DNA of 64,000 nucleotides from RBG-13-68-16 sp041494245. Lineage in GTDB: Bacteria > Acidobacteriota > Thermoanaerobaculia > Thermoanaerobaculales > Thermoanaerobaculaceae. Under the pieces are notes generated by a model that did not search any database, was not told where the DNA came from, and saw only the letters and a list, made by a program, of their open reading frames with translations. The stretch lies in contig JBGQAK010000004.1 of assembly GCA_041494245.1 (NCBI GenBank), positions 124,001 to 188,000 on the forward strand, in the 5' to 3' direction. Each line of letters begins with the position of its first letter. Position 1 is the first letter of the stretch. This document shows positions 40,129 through 48,348 of this stretch, piece after piece. The position numbers and the translations under genes were made by a program.

Positions 40129-40772
40129 GGGTCCTCGGGCTCGAGCTGGGACCGTTCGCCGCACGGTGCGTGATCCTGGGCGGCGAGGCGAGCGGCGACG
40201 CGGTGGTGGTGGACCCCGGCTTCGAGCCGGAGGTCGTGATCGGGACCGTCGCCCGCAACGGCCTCAACCCCACGGCGATCGTGCTGACCCATGCTCACCT
40301 CGACCACGCGTGGGGGGTTCCCGCGCTCAAGGCGGCGTTCCCGGCAGCGCCGGTGCTGCTGCATCCGGACGACCTGCCCCTCCTTCGCAACCTCTCCGCC
40401 CAGGCCGTGGCGTTCGGGTTTCCGGCCCCGGACTCGGTCCGGGAGGACGGCCTGCTCCAGGACGGCCAGACGCTCGCGGTCGGGGAGGAGAGCGTCCTCG
40501 TCCGCCACTGCCCGGGGCACTCGCCGGGCCACGTCGTGCTGATCCGCGACCGGGCCGACGGTCCGCTCGCTGTGGTCGGGGACGTCCTGTTCGCCGGCTC
40601 AGTGGGCCGCACGGACCTCTGGGGCGGGTCGTTCGAGCAACTGGAGCGCTCGATCAGGGAGGTGCTCTACCGCCTCCCCGGTGCGACCCGCGTCATCCCG
40701 GGCCATGGTCCGGCGACCACCATTGCGGCGGAGAAGGCCGGCAACCCGTTCGTGGCCGAGATGCCCGTCTGA
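40125..40772 (+). CDS. Metallo-beta-lactamase hydrolase, glyoxalase II-like
   Basis: 215 residues. VLTHAHLDHAWG is the HxHxDH zinc motif; HCPGHSPGHVVLI and IPGHGPATTI complete the metal and active-site set, and VVGDVLFAGSVGRTDL is typical of the hydroxyacylglutathione-hydrolase-like branch. GTG start overlaps the PNP stop, so it is co-expressed with purine salvage, but the substrate is unknown. Confidence 0.88.
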   Translation: MRVLGLELGPFAARCVILGGEASGDAVVVDPGFEPEVVIGTVARNGLNPTAIVLTHAHLDHAWGVPALKAAFPAAPVLLHPDDLPLLRNLSAQAVAFGFPAPDSVREDGLLQDGQTLAVGEESVLVRHCPGHSPGHVVLIRDRADGPLAVVGDVLFAGSVGRTDLWGGSFEQLERSIREVLYRLPGATRVIPGHGPATTIAAEKAGNPFVAEMPV

Positions 40773-40823
40773 CAGCCTCCGCCCCTGCGTGGTGAAACCA
40801 GGCGCCGCGGGGCGGCGGGCTCC

Positions 40824-40856
40824 TTGAGAACCTTCGACCGCGGTCGCACGTTTAAT
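40824..40856 (+). promoter_or_regulatory. Possible long-spacer promoter with central palindrome
   Basis: TTGAGA (40824-40829) and TTTAAT (40851-40856) are 21 nt apart, with the perfect 12-bp palindrome CGACCGCGGTCG at 40835-40846 in the spacer. Long spacers with a dyad are the mark of MerR-family-controlled promoters (19-20 bp). It precedes the DUF4097-like gene by 18 bp. Confidence 0.25.
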
Positions 40857-40873
40857 GGGGAGAGGGAGGAACC

Positions 40874-41509
40874 ATGAGGCACATCGCACTGGCCCTCGCC
40901 GCCGTCATCTGTGCCGCCGTGGCGACCGCGCAAGGCTCGCGCACGCTCGAGCTTGCCCGCGACGCCAAGGGGATCACCGAGGTCGTCATCCACGCCGGCG
41001 TGGGGGAAATCGAGGTGCTCAGCGACCCGGGCAGCCAGATCACCGCCCGGGTGGAACTCAAGCCCAAGCACTTCGGGATCTTCTCCCGGCACTCCGACCC
41101 CGACATCGAGAACCTCAAGCTCGAGCCGACCGTTGCCGGAGGCACGCTCACCCTGGAGCTCAAGCCGGAGACCCACGAAGACCGGGGCTTTTCCGAGTCG
41201 TGGACGGTCCGCGTGCCGGCTTCCCTTGCCGCCACCATCAAGCTCGGCGTCGGGGAGGTCAAGGTGCTCGACCTCACCTCGGACGTCGAGGTTGAGCTGG
41301 GCGTCGGCGACGTCACGATCGAGGGGCCGTACGCCTCGTTCGGGAGCGTGCACGCCAACTGCGGCGTCGGCGACGTCTCGATGCGCTCCCCCGAGGGCCG
41401 GGAGGAGGGCGAGGGGTTCATCGCCCACACCCTGCACGCGAAGGGACCCGGCAAGGCCTCGATCCGCGCCTCCGCCGGCGTCGGCGACGTCAAGATCCGC
41501 CTCCGATAG
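40874..41509 (+). CDS. Secreted DUF4097-like beta-helical protein
   Basis: 211 residues with signal peptide MRHIALALAAVICAAVATAQ. A repeating pattern follows (GVGEIEVLSDPGSQI, GVGEVKVLDLTSDVEVELGVGDVTIEG, GVGDVSMRS, GVGDVKIRLR), the beta-rich repeat of DUF4097/DUF4098 surface proteins. GGAGG at 8 bases supports the start. Adjacent genes give no functional hint. Role unknown. Confidence 0.75.
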   Translation: MRHIALALAAVICAAVATAQGSRTLELARDAKGITEVVIHAGVGEIEVLSDPGSQITARVELKPKHFGIFSRHSDPDIENLKLEPTVAGGTLTLELKPETHEDRGFSESWTVRVPASLAATIKLGVGEVKVLDLTSDVEVELGVGDVTIEGPYASFGSVHANCGVGDVSMRSPEGREEGEGFIAHTLHAKGPGKASIRASAGVGDVKIRLR

Positions 41510-41561
41510 AACCGGGGTCCGGGGTCCGGCAAGACAACCGCAGGCCAGGTACGGCATTCCG

Positions 41562-41579
41562 GCTCGCGCATACGCGAGC
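41562..41579. terminator. Hairpin between convergent genes
   Basis: GCTCGCG/CGCGAGC 7-bp perfect stem with 4-nt loop CATA between the DUF4097-like stop and the carboxyltransferase stop. No T-tract. The surrounding 126 bp hold no gene. Confidence 0.4.
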
Positions 41580-41635
41580 TGCAATCGCCTCGCACCAATT
41601 GTTGTTGCGGTGCCCGGAGCCCGGTGCCCTGTGCG

Positions 41636-43312
41636 TCAGGTCTGAAGCACGCCCCAGCGGAACGGCTCGAGGGCTCCCTGGTGGGCGCACGCCGCCAGGC
41701 ACGCCGCGACCACCTCGCGCGTGTGGCGGGGATCGAGGATCCCGTCCACCCAGAGGCGGGCCGCCGCGTAGCGCGGGTCCGTCGTCACGTCGTAGCGCGC
41801 CTTGATGTCCGCCAGACGCGTCGCCTTCTCCTCCTCGCTCACCTCGCCCGGGCGGTTCTTGAGCTGGATCGAGAGGAGCGTCTGCGCGGCCTGCTGTCCG
41901 CCCATCACCGCGATCGAGGCGGACGGCCAGGCGAAGATGAAGCGCGGGCCGTACGCCTTCCCGCACATGGCGTAGTTGCCGGCCCCGTAGGAGTTGCCGA
42001 CGAAGATCGTGATCTTCGGCACCGTGGAGTTGGCCACCACGTTGACCATCTTGGCGCCGTCCTTGATGATCCCTTCCTTCTCGGCGCGCGAGCCGACCAT
42101 GAAGCCGGTGACGTCCTGCAGGAACAGCAGCGGGATCCCCTTCTGGTTGCAAAGCTCGATGAAGCGGGTGCCCTTGTCGGCGCCGTCGGAGTAGATCACC
42201 CCGCCGATCTGCATTTCCCGCTCCTTGGGGTCGAGTCCGCGGCGGCGGGCGACGACAGCGCGCTGGTTGGCCACGATTCCGACCGCCCACCCCTTGATCC
42301 GGCCGGTGCCGCACACCAGTGAGCGCCCGGAGGTCGCCTTGTACTCCTCGAACCCGGAGCCGTCCAGGAGGTACGCCAAAAGCGCGTAGGTATCGTAGGG
42401 CCTCGTCCGGTCCACGGGGACCGCGCCCAGGATCTCGTCCGGATCCACCGCGGGGTCAGCGGCCTCGATCCGGTCGAACGGCACCATCGGCGGCCACTTA
42501 AGCTGGCCGACGCGCGCGCGCACCGAGGCCAGGCAGGAAGCATCGTCGGGGAAGCGGTCGTCCACCACCATCGAGACGTCGGTCTGCACCTCGGCGCCGC
42601 CCAGCGCGTCGGTCTCGATCTGCTCCCCGATCGCCGCCCTCACCAGGTGCGGGCCCGCCAGGAAGATCGAGCCGGTGCCTTCCACGATGAGCGCCTCGTC
42701 CGACATGATCGGCAGGTAGGCCCCCCCCGCCACGCACGGCCCCATGATCGCGGCGATCTGGTAGACACCTTCCGCCGAGAGACGGGCGTTGTTGTAGAAC
42801 ACACGGCCGAAGTGTTCCTTGTCGGGGAAGATCTCCTCCTGCATCGGAAGGAAGACGCCCGCGGAGTCGACCAGGTAGATCACCGGTAGCCGGTTCTCCA
42901 GGGCGATCTCCTGGGCGCGCAGGATCTTCTTCAGGGTGATCGGAAACCATGCACCGGCCTTGACGGTGGCGTCGTTGGCGACCACGACGCAGGTCCGTCC
43001 CGCGACGGTGCCGATGCCGGCCACGCACCCGGCCGAGGGGGCGCCGCCCCACTCCTGGTACATCCCCCACCCCGCCCACACCCCCAGCTCGAGGAACGGC
43101 GTGCCCGGATCCAGCAGCGCGGCGAGGCGCTCGCGCGCGAGCATCTTGCCTTGGGCCTTCTGTCGCTCGGCTGCTTTGGCGCCGCCGCCCTCGAACAGGC
43201 GCCGTTCCTCCGCGCGTAGGCGCTCCACCGCCGTTCGCCAGTGCTCCCGGTTGGTCTCGAAAGCGGCGTCGCGCCTCGCCGTGCCCGACAGTTCGCGCAT
43301 TCCGGCCCCCAT
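41636..43312 (-). CDS. Acyl-CoA carboxylase carboxyltransferase (beta) subunit
   Basis: 558 residues. Carboxyltransferase fold: QGKMLARERLAALLDPGTPF, AGIGTVAGRTCVVVANDATVKAG, GGAYLPIMSDEALIVEGTGSIFLAGPHLV and GNSYGAGNYAMCGKAYGPRF. The nearest relatives are methylcrotonyl-CoA and related acyl-CoA carboxylase beta subunits. No biotin-carboxylase alpha subunit is present. The start is uncertain: the ATG at 43312 (MGAGMRELSG) is chosen, with ATGs at 43369, 43351 and 43300 as alternatives. Divergent from acpS. Confidence 0.88.
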   Translation of the reverse strand: MGAGMRELSGTARRDAAFETNREHWRTAVERLRAEERRLFEGGGAKAAERQKAQGKMLARERLAALLDPGTPFLELGVWAGWGMYQEWGGAPSAGCVAGIGTVAGRTCVVVANDATVKAGAWFPITLKKILRAQEIALENRLPVIYLVDSAGVFLPMQEEIFPDKEHFGRVFYNNARLSAEGVYQIAAIMGPCVAGGAYLPIMSDEALIVEGTGSIFLAGPHLVRAAIGEQIETDALGGAEVQTDVSMVVDDRFPDDASCLASVRARVGQLKWPPMVPFDRIEAADPAVDPDEILGAVPVDRTRPYDTYALLAYLLDGSGFEEYKATSGRSLVCGTGRIKGWAVGIVANQRAVVARRRGLDPKEREMQIGGVIYSDGADKGTRFIELCNQKGIPLLFLQDVTGFMVGSRAEKEGIIKDGAKMVNVVANSTVPKITIFVGNSYGAGNYAMCGKAYGPRFIFAWPSASIAVMGGQQAAQTLLSIQLKNRPGEVSEEEKATRLADIKARYDVTTDPRYAAARLWVDGILDPRHTREVVAACLAACAHQGALEPFRWGVLQT

Positions 43313-43426
43313 GACCTCGCAGCAGGGTACGCCAAAGGGGGCGGCCGGCATAGGTCCCGCCTCGGACATGAGAGCAGGATGCGATCTCGTGTGGCCGCGC
43401 GTGCACGTGAAAGTCTCTACAAGCTC

Positions 43427-43456
43427 TTGACACTTCCGATAGGCAAACCGTATATT
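43427..43456 (+). promoter_or_regulatory. Consensus-like sigma-70 promoter for the acpS cassette
   Basis: TTGACA (43427-43432) and TATATT (43451-43456), 18-nt spacer: a 6/6 -35 and a 5/6 -10, the best sigma-70 match found in the window. +1 would be near 43463, leaving a leader of about 73 nt before acpS. Confidence 0.7.
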
Positions 43457-43535
43457 CGAAGCAAGGAACACCGACGGGGCTTCCCTTTCAAGGAAACGGT
43501 TTTCTGCTGATTCTCCCGTCGCTCTGGTCGCCGCG

Positions 43536-43940
43536 ATGATCGTCGGCATTGGCAGCGATGTCCTGGAGGTCGCACGCATGGAGCGTGAGCTTCGCACCGA
43601 TGGATCCTCCTTCAGGGAGGACGTCTTCACCCCCGGCGAGATCGCGTACTGCGAGGGCAAGCGCTACCCCGCGCGCCACTTCGCGGCCCGCTTCGCGGCT
43701 AAGGAAGCCGTGTTCAAGGCACTTTCGCTGGATGGCGCCGGTGGCCTGCGCTTCCGCAATGTCGAGGTCTGCAACGACGGGCTCGGGCGGCCTCGCGTGG
43801 AGCTTTCCGGCGCGACGAGGGAGCTCGCCGAGAGCCGCGGCGTGGCCCGCGTCTTCGTCTCACTCTCGCACACCGACGAACTGGCGACTGCCACCGTGGT
43901 CCTGGAGTCCGAGGACCCCGCGGCGCGACCCGTGAGGTGA
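43536..43940 (+). CDS. acpS: Holo-ACP synthase
   Basis: 134 residues. IGSDVLEVARME (metal-binding Asp) and FAAKEAVFKAL are the AcpS motifs; it moves phosphopantetheine from CoA to the serine of apo-ACP. Normal length. Lies downstream of a strong promoter and 4 bp before the AMP-ligase gene. In this cassette its natural target is the ACP at 45745-45996, though it may also serve AcpP. Confidence 0.95.
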   Translation: MIVGIGSDVLEVARMERELRTDGSSFREDVFTPGEIAYCEGKRYPARHFAARFAAKEAVFKALSLDGAGGLRFRNVEVCNDGLGRPRVELSGATRELAESRGVARVFVSLSHTDELATATVVLESEDPAARPVR

Positions 43941-43944
43941 TTAG

Positions 43945-45654
43945 ATGAGCACAACCCTGACCCACCCGACATACGAGGAGCTGTGCGCCGACTTCAACTG
44001 GGCGAACGCGGAGCGGGAGCTCGGCGTCTCCAAGACCGGCCGCGTCAACATCGGCTGGCACTGCAGCGACCGGATCTGCCGCCTCGGCAAGGCGAGCAAG
44101 CGCGCCCTCGTTTGGGAGGACTTCCACGGCAACGGCAGGACCTACACCTTCGACGACCTGCGCGTGCTCACCAACACTTTTGCGGACTACCTGTGCGGCC
44201 TGGGGCTGGGACCCGGAGAGCGGGTCTGTCTTTTCATGGACCGCATCCCCGAGCTGTACATCGGCTTTCTCGGCATCCTCAAGATGGGGGGCATCGCCCA
44301 GCCGCTCTTCTCCGCGTTTGGCGAGGACTCGCTGTGGACCCGCCTGGCCGACGCCAAGACCTCCGCAATCGTCACCCAGAGGAGGCACGTCGGCAAGGTA
44401 CGCAGGATCCGGGAGAGGCTCCCCGAGCTGCGCCACATCATCGTGGTGGACGCCGACGAGTTTGTCCTGCTGGAGCGCGAGGTCGCCCTCGCTCTCGACA
44501 GGCTGCCGCGCGTCGAGCGCTTCGAGGTGTTCCCCTCGAGCGCCGAGACCGCCTCTGTACTCCACTACACCTCCGGCACCACGGGCCAGCCGAAGGGCGC
44601 CCAGCACGTCCACTACTCCCTGGTCTCGCAGTACCTCACCGCCAAGTGGGTGCTCGACCTGCAGGACGACGACGTCTACTGGTGCAACGCCGACCCCGGC
44701 TGGGTGACCGGCACCTCGTACGGGATCATCGGCCCGTGGGCGAACGGCACCACCCAGGTGGTGCTGGACTCGGGTTTCAACACCGAGCGCTGGTACGCCT
44801 TCATCGCGAAGCACCGCGTCACGGTTTGGTACTCGGCCCCCACCGCCATCCGCCTCCTCATGCGCGACGGCACGGGGCTCGCCCGGAAGCACGACCTCTC
44901 CTCCCTGCGTCACCTGTGCAGCGTGGGTGAGCCGCTCAACGCGGAGGCCGTGATCTGGTCCAGGGAGGCGTTCGGTCTCCCGTTCCACGACACCTTCTGG
45001 CAGACCGAGACCGGGTGCATCGTGATCACGAACTTCCCCGGCATGGCGATCAAGCCGGGCTCCATGGGCAAGCCGTTCCCGGGGATCACCGCCACCGTGC
45101 TTGATCCCAGGACCCACGAGCCCTGCACGAGCCCCGGCACCGTGGGGCTGATCGCGCTGCGTCCCGGCTGGCCGTCCATGATCCGCGGCTACTGGAACAA
45201 CTCCACCGGCTACGCCTCCAAGTTCGACAACGGCTGGTACCTGTGCGGGGACCGCGCGAGCATCGACCCCGACGGCTACTACTGGTTCGTGGGGCGCGAC
45301 GACGACGTCATCAACACAGGGGGGCACCTTGTTGGCCCGTTCGAGATTGAGTCGGCGCTCCTGGAGCACCCGGTGGTGGCCGAGTCCGCCGCTGTTGCCA
45401 CGCCCGACCCGGTGAACATGGAGGTCGTCAAGGCGTTCGTCACGCTGAAGCCGGGGTTTGCGGGCGGCCCCGACCTGGAGCTCGAGATCATGAACTTCGT
45501 CCGCAAGAAACTCTCGCCGCTCGCGATGCCCCAACAGATCGAGTTCGTCTCTGCCCTTCCCAAGACCCGGAGCGGCAAGATCGTGCGCCGCATCCTGCGG
45601 GCGAAGGAGTTCGGCGAGCCGGTGGGCGACACGTCGACGCTGATGGACGAGTGA
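43945..45654 (+). CDS. AMP-dependent acyl-CoA/acyl-ACP synthetase (AcsA-like)
   Basis: 569 residues of the ANL superfamily: P-loop YTSGTTGQPKGAQH, WCNADPGWVTGTSYG, FWQTETGCI, GWYLCGDRASIDPDGYYWFVGRDDDVINTGGHLVGPFEIE and C-terminal Lys in TRSGKIVRR. It activates an acid with ATP as acyl-AMP and transfers it to a thiol. The layout (acetyl/medium-chain branch) and the ACP gene after it suggest loading of a carrier protein, but CoA cannot be excluded. Same strand and 4 bp after acpS. Confidence 0.9.
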   Translation: MSTTLTHPTYEELCADFNWANAERELGVSKTGRVNIGWHCSDRICRLGKASKRALVWEDFHGNGRTYTFDDLRVLTNTFADYLCGLGLGPGERVCLFMDRIPELYIGFLGILKMGGIAQPLFSAFGEDSLWTRLADAKTSAIVTQRRHVGKVRRIRERLPELRHIIVVDADEFVLLEREVALALDRLPRVERFEVFPSSAETASVLHYTSGTTGQPKGAQHVHYSLVSQYLTAKWVLDLQDDDVYWCNADPGWVTGTSYGIIGPWANGTTQVVLDSGFNTERWYAFIAKHRVTVWYSAPTAIRLLMRDGTGLARKHDLSSLRHLCSVGEPLNAEAVIWSREAFGLPFHDTFWQTETGCIVITNFPGMAIKPGSMGKPFPGITATVLDPRTHEPCTSPGTVGLIALRPGWPSMIRGYWNNSTGYASKFDNGWYLCGDRASIDPDGYYWFVGRDDDVINTGGHLVGPFEIESALLEHPVVAESAAVATPDPVNMEVVKAFVTLKPGFAGGPDLELEIMNFVRKKLSPLAMPQQIEFVSALPKTRSGKIVRRILRAKEFGEPVGDTSTLMDE

Positions 45655-45744
45655 TGAGAAGAAAGGCAAGAGGCAAGAACGAAAACAGAGAGGGGTCGCG
45701 GCTGGCGGTCGGGTGCCGTGGGCGGACCGGAGCGGAGGATCGAG

Positions 45745-45996
45745 ATGGACGAGCTCAAGAAGGTGATTCTCGACTACGTCGCGAAGGAGTACCTCGAGGA
45801 GGGCGACGACCGCCAGATCAGCGAGGACACCCCATTGATCACGGGCGGGATCGTGGACTCCTTCTCCATGGTCTCCCTCAAGCGCTTCCTGGAGAGGAAA
45901 TACAGCATCCAGATCCCGGACGCTGAGGCGACACCCCGGGCGTTCGACACGGTCACCAACATCGCCGAACTTGTGAAGAAATTCACAAGGACGTAG
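45745..45996 (+). CDS. Acyl carrier protein, dedicated type
   Basis: 83 residues. GGIVDSFSMVSLKRFLERKY places the phosphopantetheine serine at Ser39 (DSF), unlike the DSL of AcpP, so this is a specialised carrier. ATG at 45745 with GGAGG upstream. It lies between the AMP-ligase and the Kbl-type synthase in the same cassette as acpS, which would modify it. Substrate unknown. Confidence 0.88.
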   Translation: MDELKKVILDYVAKEYLEEGDDRQISEDTPLITGGIVDSFSMVSLKRFLERKYSIQIPDAEATPRAFDTVTNIAELVKKFTRT

Positions 45997-46006
45997 GGGA
46001 GGAGCC

Positions 46007-47254
46007 ATGGCGTACAGCACCAAGGCCCGCGAGTGGTACCAGGGGGAACTCGTCAACCTGCGGGACCAGGGGCTCTTCAAGGAGGAGCGCTTCATCCACG
46101 CCCCCCAAGGGGCGGAGGTCGAGGTGGAGTTCCCCGCCGGCAACCCGGTCAAGAAGGTCATCAACCTGTGCGCCAACAACTACCTCGGTCTCTCCAGCCA
46201 CCCCGACGTGGTGGCGGCGGCGCACGCGGGGCTGGACCACCGCGGGTACGGGATGGCATCGGTGCGCTTCATCTGCGGCACGCAGGACATCCACCGCGAG
46301 CTCGAGCGCAAGCTCACCGCCTTCCTGGGCACCGAGGACACGCTCCTGTTCCCGTCCTGCATGGACGCCAACGCCGGGGTGTTCGAGGCGGTGCTCTCCG
46401 AGCAGGATGTCATGATCGCCGACCGCCTGGTGCACGCGTCCATTGTGGACGGAATGCGCCTGTGCAAGGCGATGCAGGACACCTTCAAGCACTCGGACAT
46501 GGGCCACCTCGAGGAGAAGCTCGCCGAGCACCAGGACAAGCGGTTCCGCATGGTGATCACGGACGGAGTGTTCTCGATGGACGGCGACATCGCCAGGCTG
46601 GACGAGATCGTGCGCCTGGCGGAGAAGTACGACGCGATGGTCTTCCTGGACGACTCGCACGCCTCCGGTTTCATCGGCAAGACCGGCCGCGGCACCCACG
46701 AGCACTGCGGCGTGCTCAGCAGGATCGACGTCATCACCACGACGCTCGGCAAGGCACTGGGTGGGGCGTCGGGCGGGTGCGTGTCCGGCCGCCGCGAGCT
46801 CGTGGAGATGTGCCGCCAGCGCGCGCGTCCGTACCTCTTCTCCAACACGGTGGCGCCAGTGATCGTCTCGGGCGCTCTCAAGGTGCTCGACCTCATCTCG
46901 ATGACCACCCAGCGGCGCGACAAGCTGGAAGCCAACGCGATGTACTGGCGGAAGCTCCTCACCGAGGCGGGCTTCGACGTGAAGGCCGGGGAGAGCCCGA
47001 TCGTCCCGGTGATGCTCTACAACGCCAAGCTCGCGCAGGACGTGGCCCGCGACCTCTTTGCCGAAGGGATTTACGTCGTGGGGTTCTTCTTCCCGGTCGT
47101 GCCGAAGGGACAGGCGCGCATCCGCACGCAGCTCTCCGCGGCGCACGAGAAGCACCACCTCGACACGGCGATCCACGCGTTCGTCAAGGTCGGCGCGAAG
47201 CACGGGATCCTCGGCCTTTCGAAGAAGGGGATCATCGAGAAGTTCGGGATGTAG
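46007..47254 (+). CDS. kbl: Kbl-type alpha-oxoamine synthase (PLP)
   Basis: 415 residues. EGLFKEER-like start (QGLFKEERFI), CANNYLGLSSHPDVV, VRFICGTQDIHRELE, DGVFSMDGDIARLDE, LDDSHASGF, TTTLGKALGGASGG with PLP Lys249, and GQARIRTQLSAAH match glycine C-acetyltransferase (Kbl) closely. Kbl normally pairs with threonine dehydrogenase (tdh), which is absent here. The neighbours (AMP-ligase, ACP, acpS) suggest it condenses an acyl group held on the ACP with an amino acid and releases CO2, as BioF and serine palmitoyltransferase do. The amino acid is not determined. Follows the ACP by 10 bp. Confidence 0.85.
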   Translation: MAYSTKAREWYQGELVNLRDQGLFKEERFIHAPQGAEVEVEFPAGNPVKKVINLCANNYLGLSSHPDVVAAAHAGLDHRGYGMASVRFICGTQDIHRELERKLTAFLGTEDTLLFPSCMDANAGVFEAVLSEQDVMIADRLVHASIVDGMRLCKAMQDTFKHSDMGHLEEKLAEHQDKRFRMVITDGVFSMDGDIARLDEIVRLAEKYDAMVFLDDSHASGFIGKTGRGTHEHCGVLSRIDVITTTLGKALGGASGGCVSGRRELVEMCRQRARPYLFSNTVAPVIVSGALKVLDLISMTTQRRDKLEANAMYWRKLLTEAGFDVKAGESPIVPVMLYNAKLAQDVARDLFAEGIYVVGFFFPVVPKGQARIRTQLSAAHEKHHLDTAIHAFVKVGAKHGILGLSKKGIIEKFGM

Positions 47255-47276
47255 CGCTCCTGAAGGGGGGCCGGTC

Positions 47277-47582
47277 ATGGCAACGGCAAAGACCATCGAG
47301 GTTGCGCTGCCCGAGGGTGTGTACCCCAGCAAGCTCGACCTCGAGCTTCTGAAGGCCACGTTCCAGGCGATCGTCACCTTGCGCACCGAGGGCAGCAAGG
47401 AATGGCAGGAGGTCCTCTGCCAGCTCGAGCGCGACGGCTGGAGCGTGCAGTGGGGGCTCTGCTGGCACGCGGCGGCCAAGCGCGGCGAGGACTTCGAGAA
47501 GGCGAGCGGGAGGACCCTGGACGCGACGTTCACCGAGCTCGCGCAGCTCGCGCGCCTCGACATGGTGGGCCACTGCCCCTGA
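47277..47582 (+). CDS. Small conserved protein at end of the acpS cassette
   Basis: 101 residues, no recognised domain. Slightly acidic and helical, with LERDGWSVQWGLCWHAAAKRGEDFEKASGRT. ATG at 47277 preceded by GGGGGG. It follows the Kbl-type gene by 22 bp and is the last gene before a strong hairpin, so it belongs to the same unit. A specificity factor or a tailoring enzyme too small to be recognised is possible. Confidence 0.6.
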   Translation: MATAKTIEVALPEGVYPSKLDLELLKATFQAIVTLRTEGSKEWQEVLCQLERDGWSVQWGLCWHAAAKRGEDFEKASGRTLDATFTELAQLARLDMVGHCP

Positions 47583-47626
47583 GGCGGGACCCCTCCCGGC
47601 GCCCCCTGGCGCCACCCACAGGCAAG

Positions 47627-47661
47627 CGACGACGGCCGCGGGGCGACCGCGGCCGTCGTCG
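47627..47661. terminator. Perfect 15-bp hairpin between convergent genes
   Basis: CGACGACGGCCGCGG/CCGCGGCCGTCGTCG: 15 perfect pairs with loop GGCGA, between the end of the acpS cassette and the opposing secreted-protein gene. No T-tract on either side; probably a bidirectional, Rho-assisted terminator. Confidence 0.65.
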
Positions 47662-47669
47662 TGCGGCGT

Positions 47670-48014
47670 TCAGTCGATGGCGAGTTCCGTCACCTGGATC
47701 TCGTCCCCCTGCCGCTGTCCGCTCACCGTCACCCGGATCCCTGCGGTCTTCTTGGTCGCCTGGAGCGCCTTCAGGGCCTTCTCGTTCCCGCTCTTGTCGA
47801 ACTTGACCCAGGTGCCGTCGGAGGTCAGGATCCCGTAGCCGCTGTCGGAGCACATGATCAGGCAGCTCGTCGTGTGCTTGTCGGGATCGGCCTTCACCTT
47901 GTTCACGCAGTCGTGGTCCACGAGCGGCACGTTCTTCCAGGTCTCCGCGGCCGCAATGGCCGGCTGGACGAGGATCGCGAAAAGTGCTGCGACCAACGTC
48001 GTTCTGATGCGCAT
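47670..48014 (-). CDS. Small secreted protein
   Basis: 114 residues. Signal peptide MRIRTTLVAALFAILVQPAIA, then ETWKNVPLVDHDCVNKVKADPDKHTTSCLIMC, a cysteine-containing domain, and VTVSGQRQGDEIQVTELAID, which resembles an OB-like fold. Ribosome site AAAGGGGGG upstream. No family recognised. Converges on the acpS cassette. Confidence 0.65.
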   Translation of the reverse strand: MRIRTTLVAALFAILVQPAIAAAETWKNVPLVDHDCVNKVKADPDKHTTSCLIMCSDSGYGILTSDGTWVKFDKSGNEKALKALQATKKTAGIRVTVSGQRQGDEIQVTELAID

Positions 48015-48259
48015 TCGTCACACCCCCCTTTCCTCTGCGCTCATGCCAACCGGGCAGTCGCAGGGCGTCATTCCACCTCCGGGCGCTGGTTCTTCGACAG
48101 CGAGTTCCTGGGCGGTGTGTTCTTCTCGTTCGGCGGGACGTAGCCTGGCCGAGACGAGGCCACCGGCACCCGGGGCCGGCCGATCCGCGCCGCCTGTACC
48201 GGCGCTCGGGATGGTGCTCCAGGTCACAACGTCCCGCGACAGAGCCGTTTCCGCAAGGC
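48015..48259. other. Intergenic stretch without a convincing gene
   Basis: First 245 bp of the 334-bp gap before the rrf2 gene. A short plus-strand reading frame ends in FFDSEFLGGVFFSFGGT, which could be a gene remnant, but nothing supports it. No repeat or hairpin of note. Confidence 0.4.
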
Positions 48260-48288
48260 TTGATAAATTCGGAAATTTAAGTCATGAT
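48260..48288 (+). promoter_or_regulatory. Promoter and palindromic operator of the suf operon
   Basis: TTGATA (48260-48265), 17-nt spacer, CATGAT (48283-48288) form a promoter in an AT-rich island. The spacer contains the perfect palindrome TAAATT-CGGA-AATTTA (48264-48279), a likely site for the Rrf2 protein encoded next, which would give autorepression. About 60 nt before the rrf2 start. Confidence 0.55.
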
Positions 48289-48348
48289 TTAGCGGTTGCG
48301 GAGACCGGGAGCCGAGCCGCACGCCCGGAACGCCAACCGAGGGAAGCC

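Noticed and set aside
46007..47254. Serine palmitoyltransferase
   Set aside because: The sequence motifs (QGLFKEERFI, VRFICGTQD, GQARIRTQLSAAH) follow Kbl, not the SPT pattern I know. The genetic context alone is not enough for that name.
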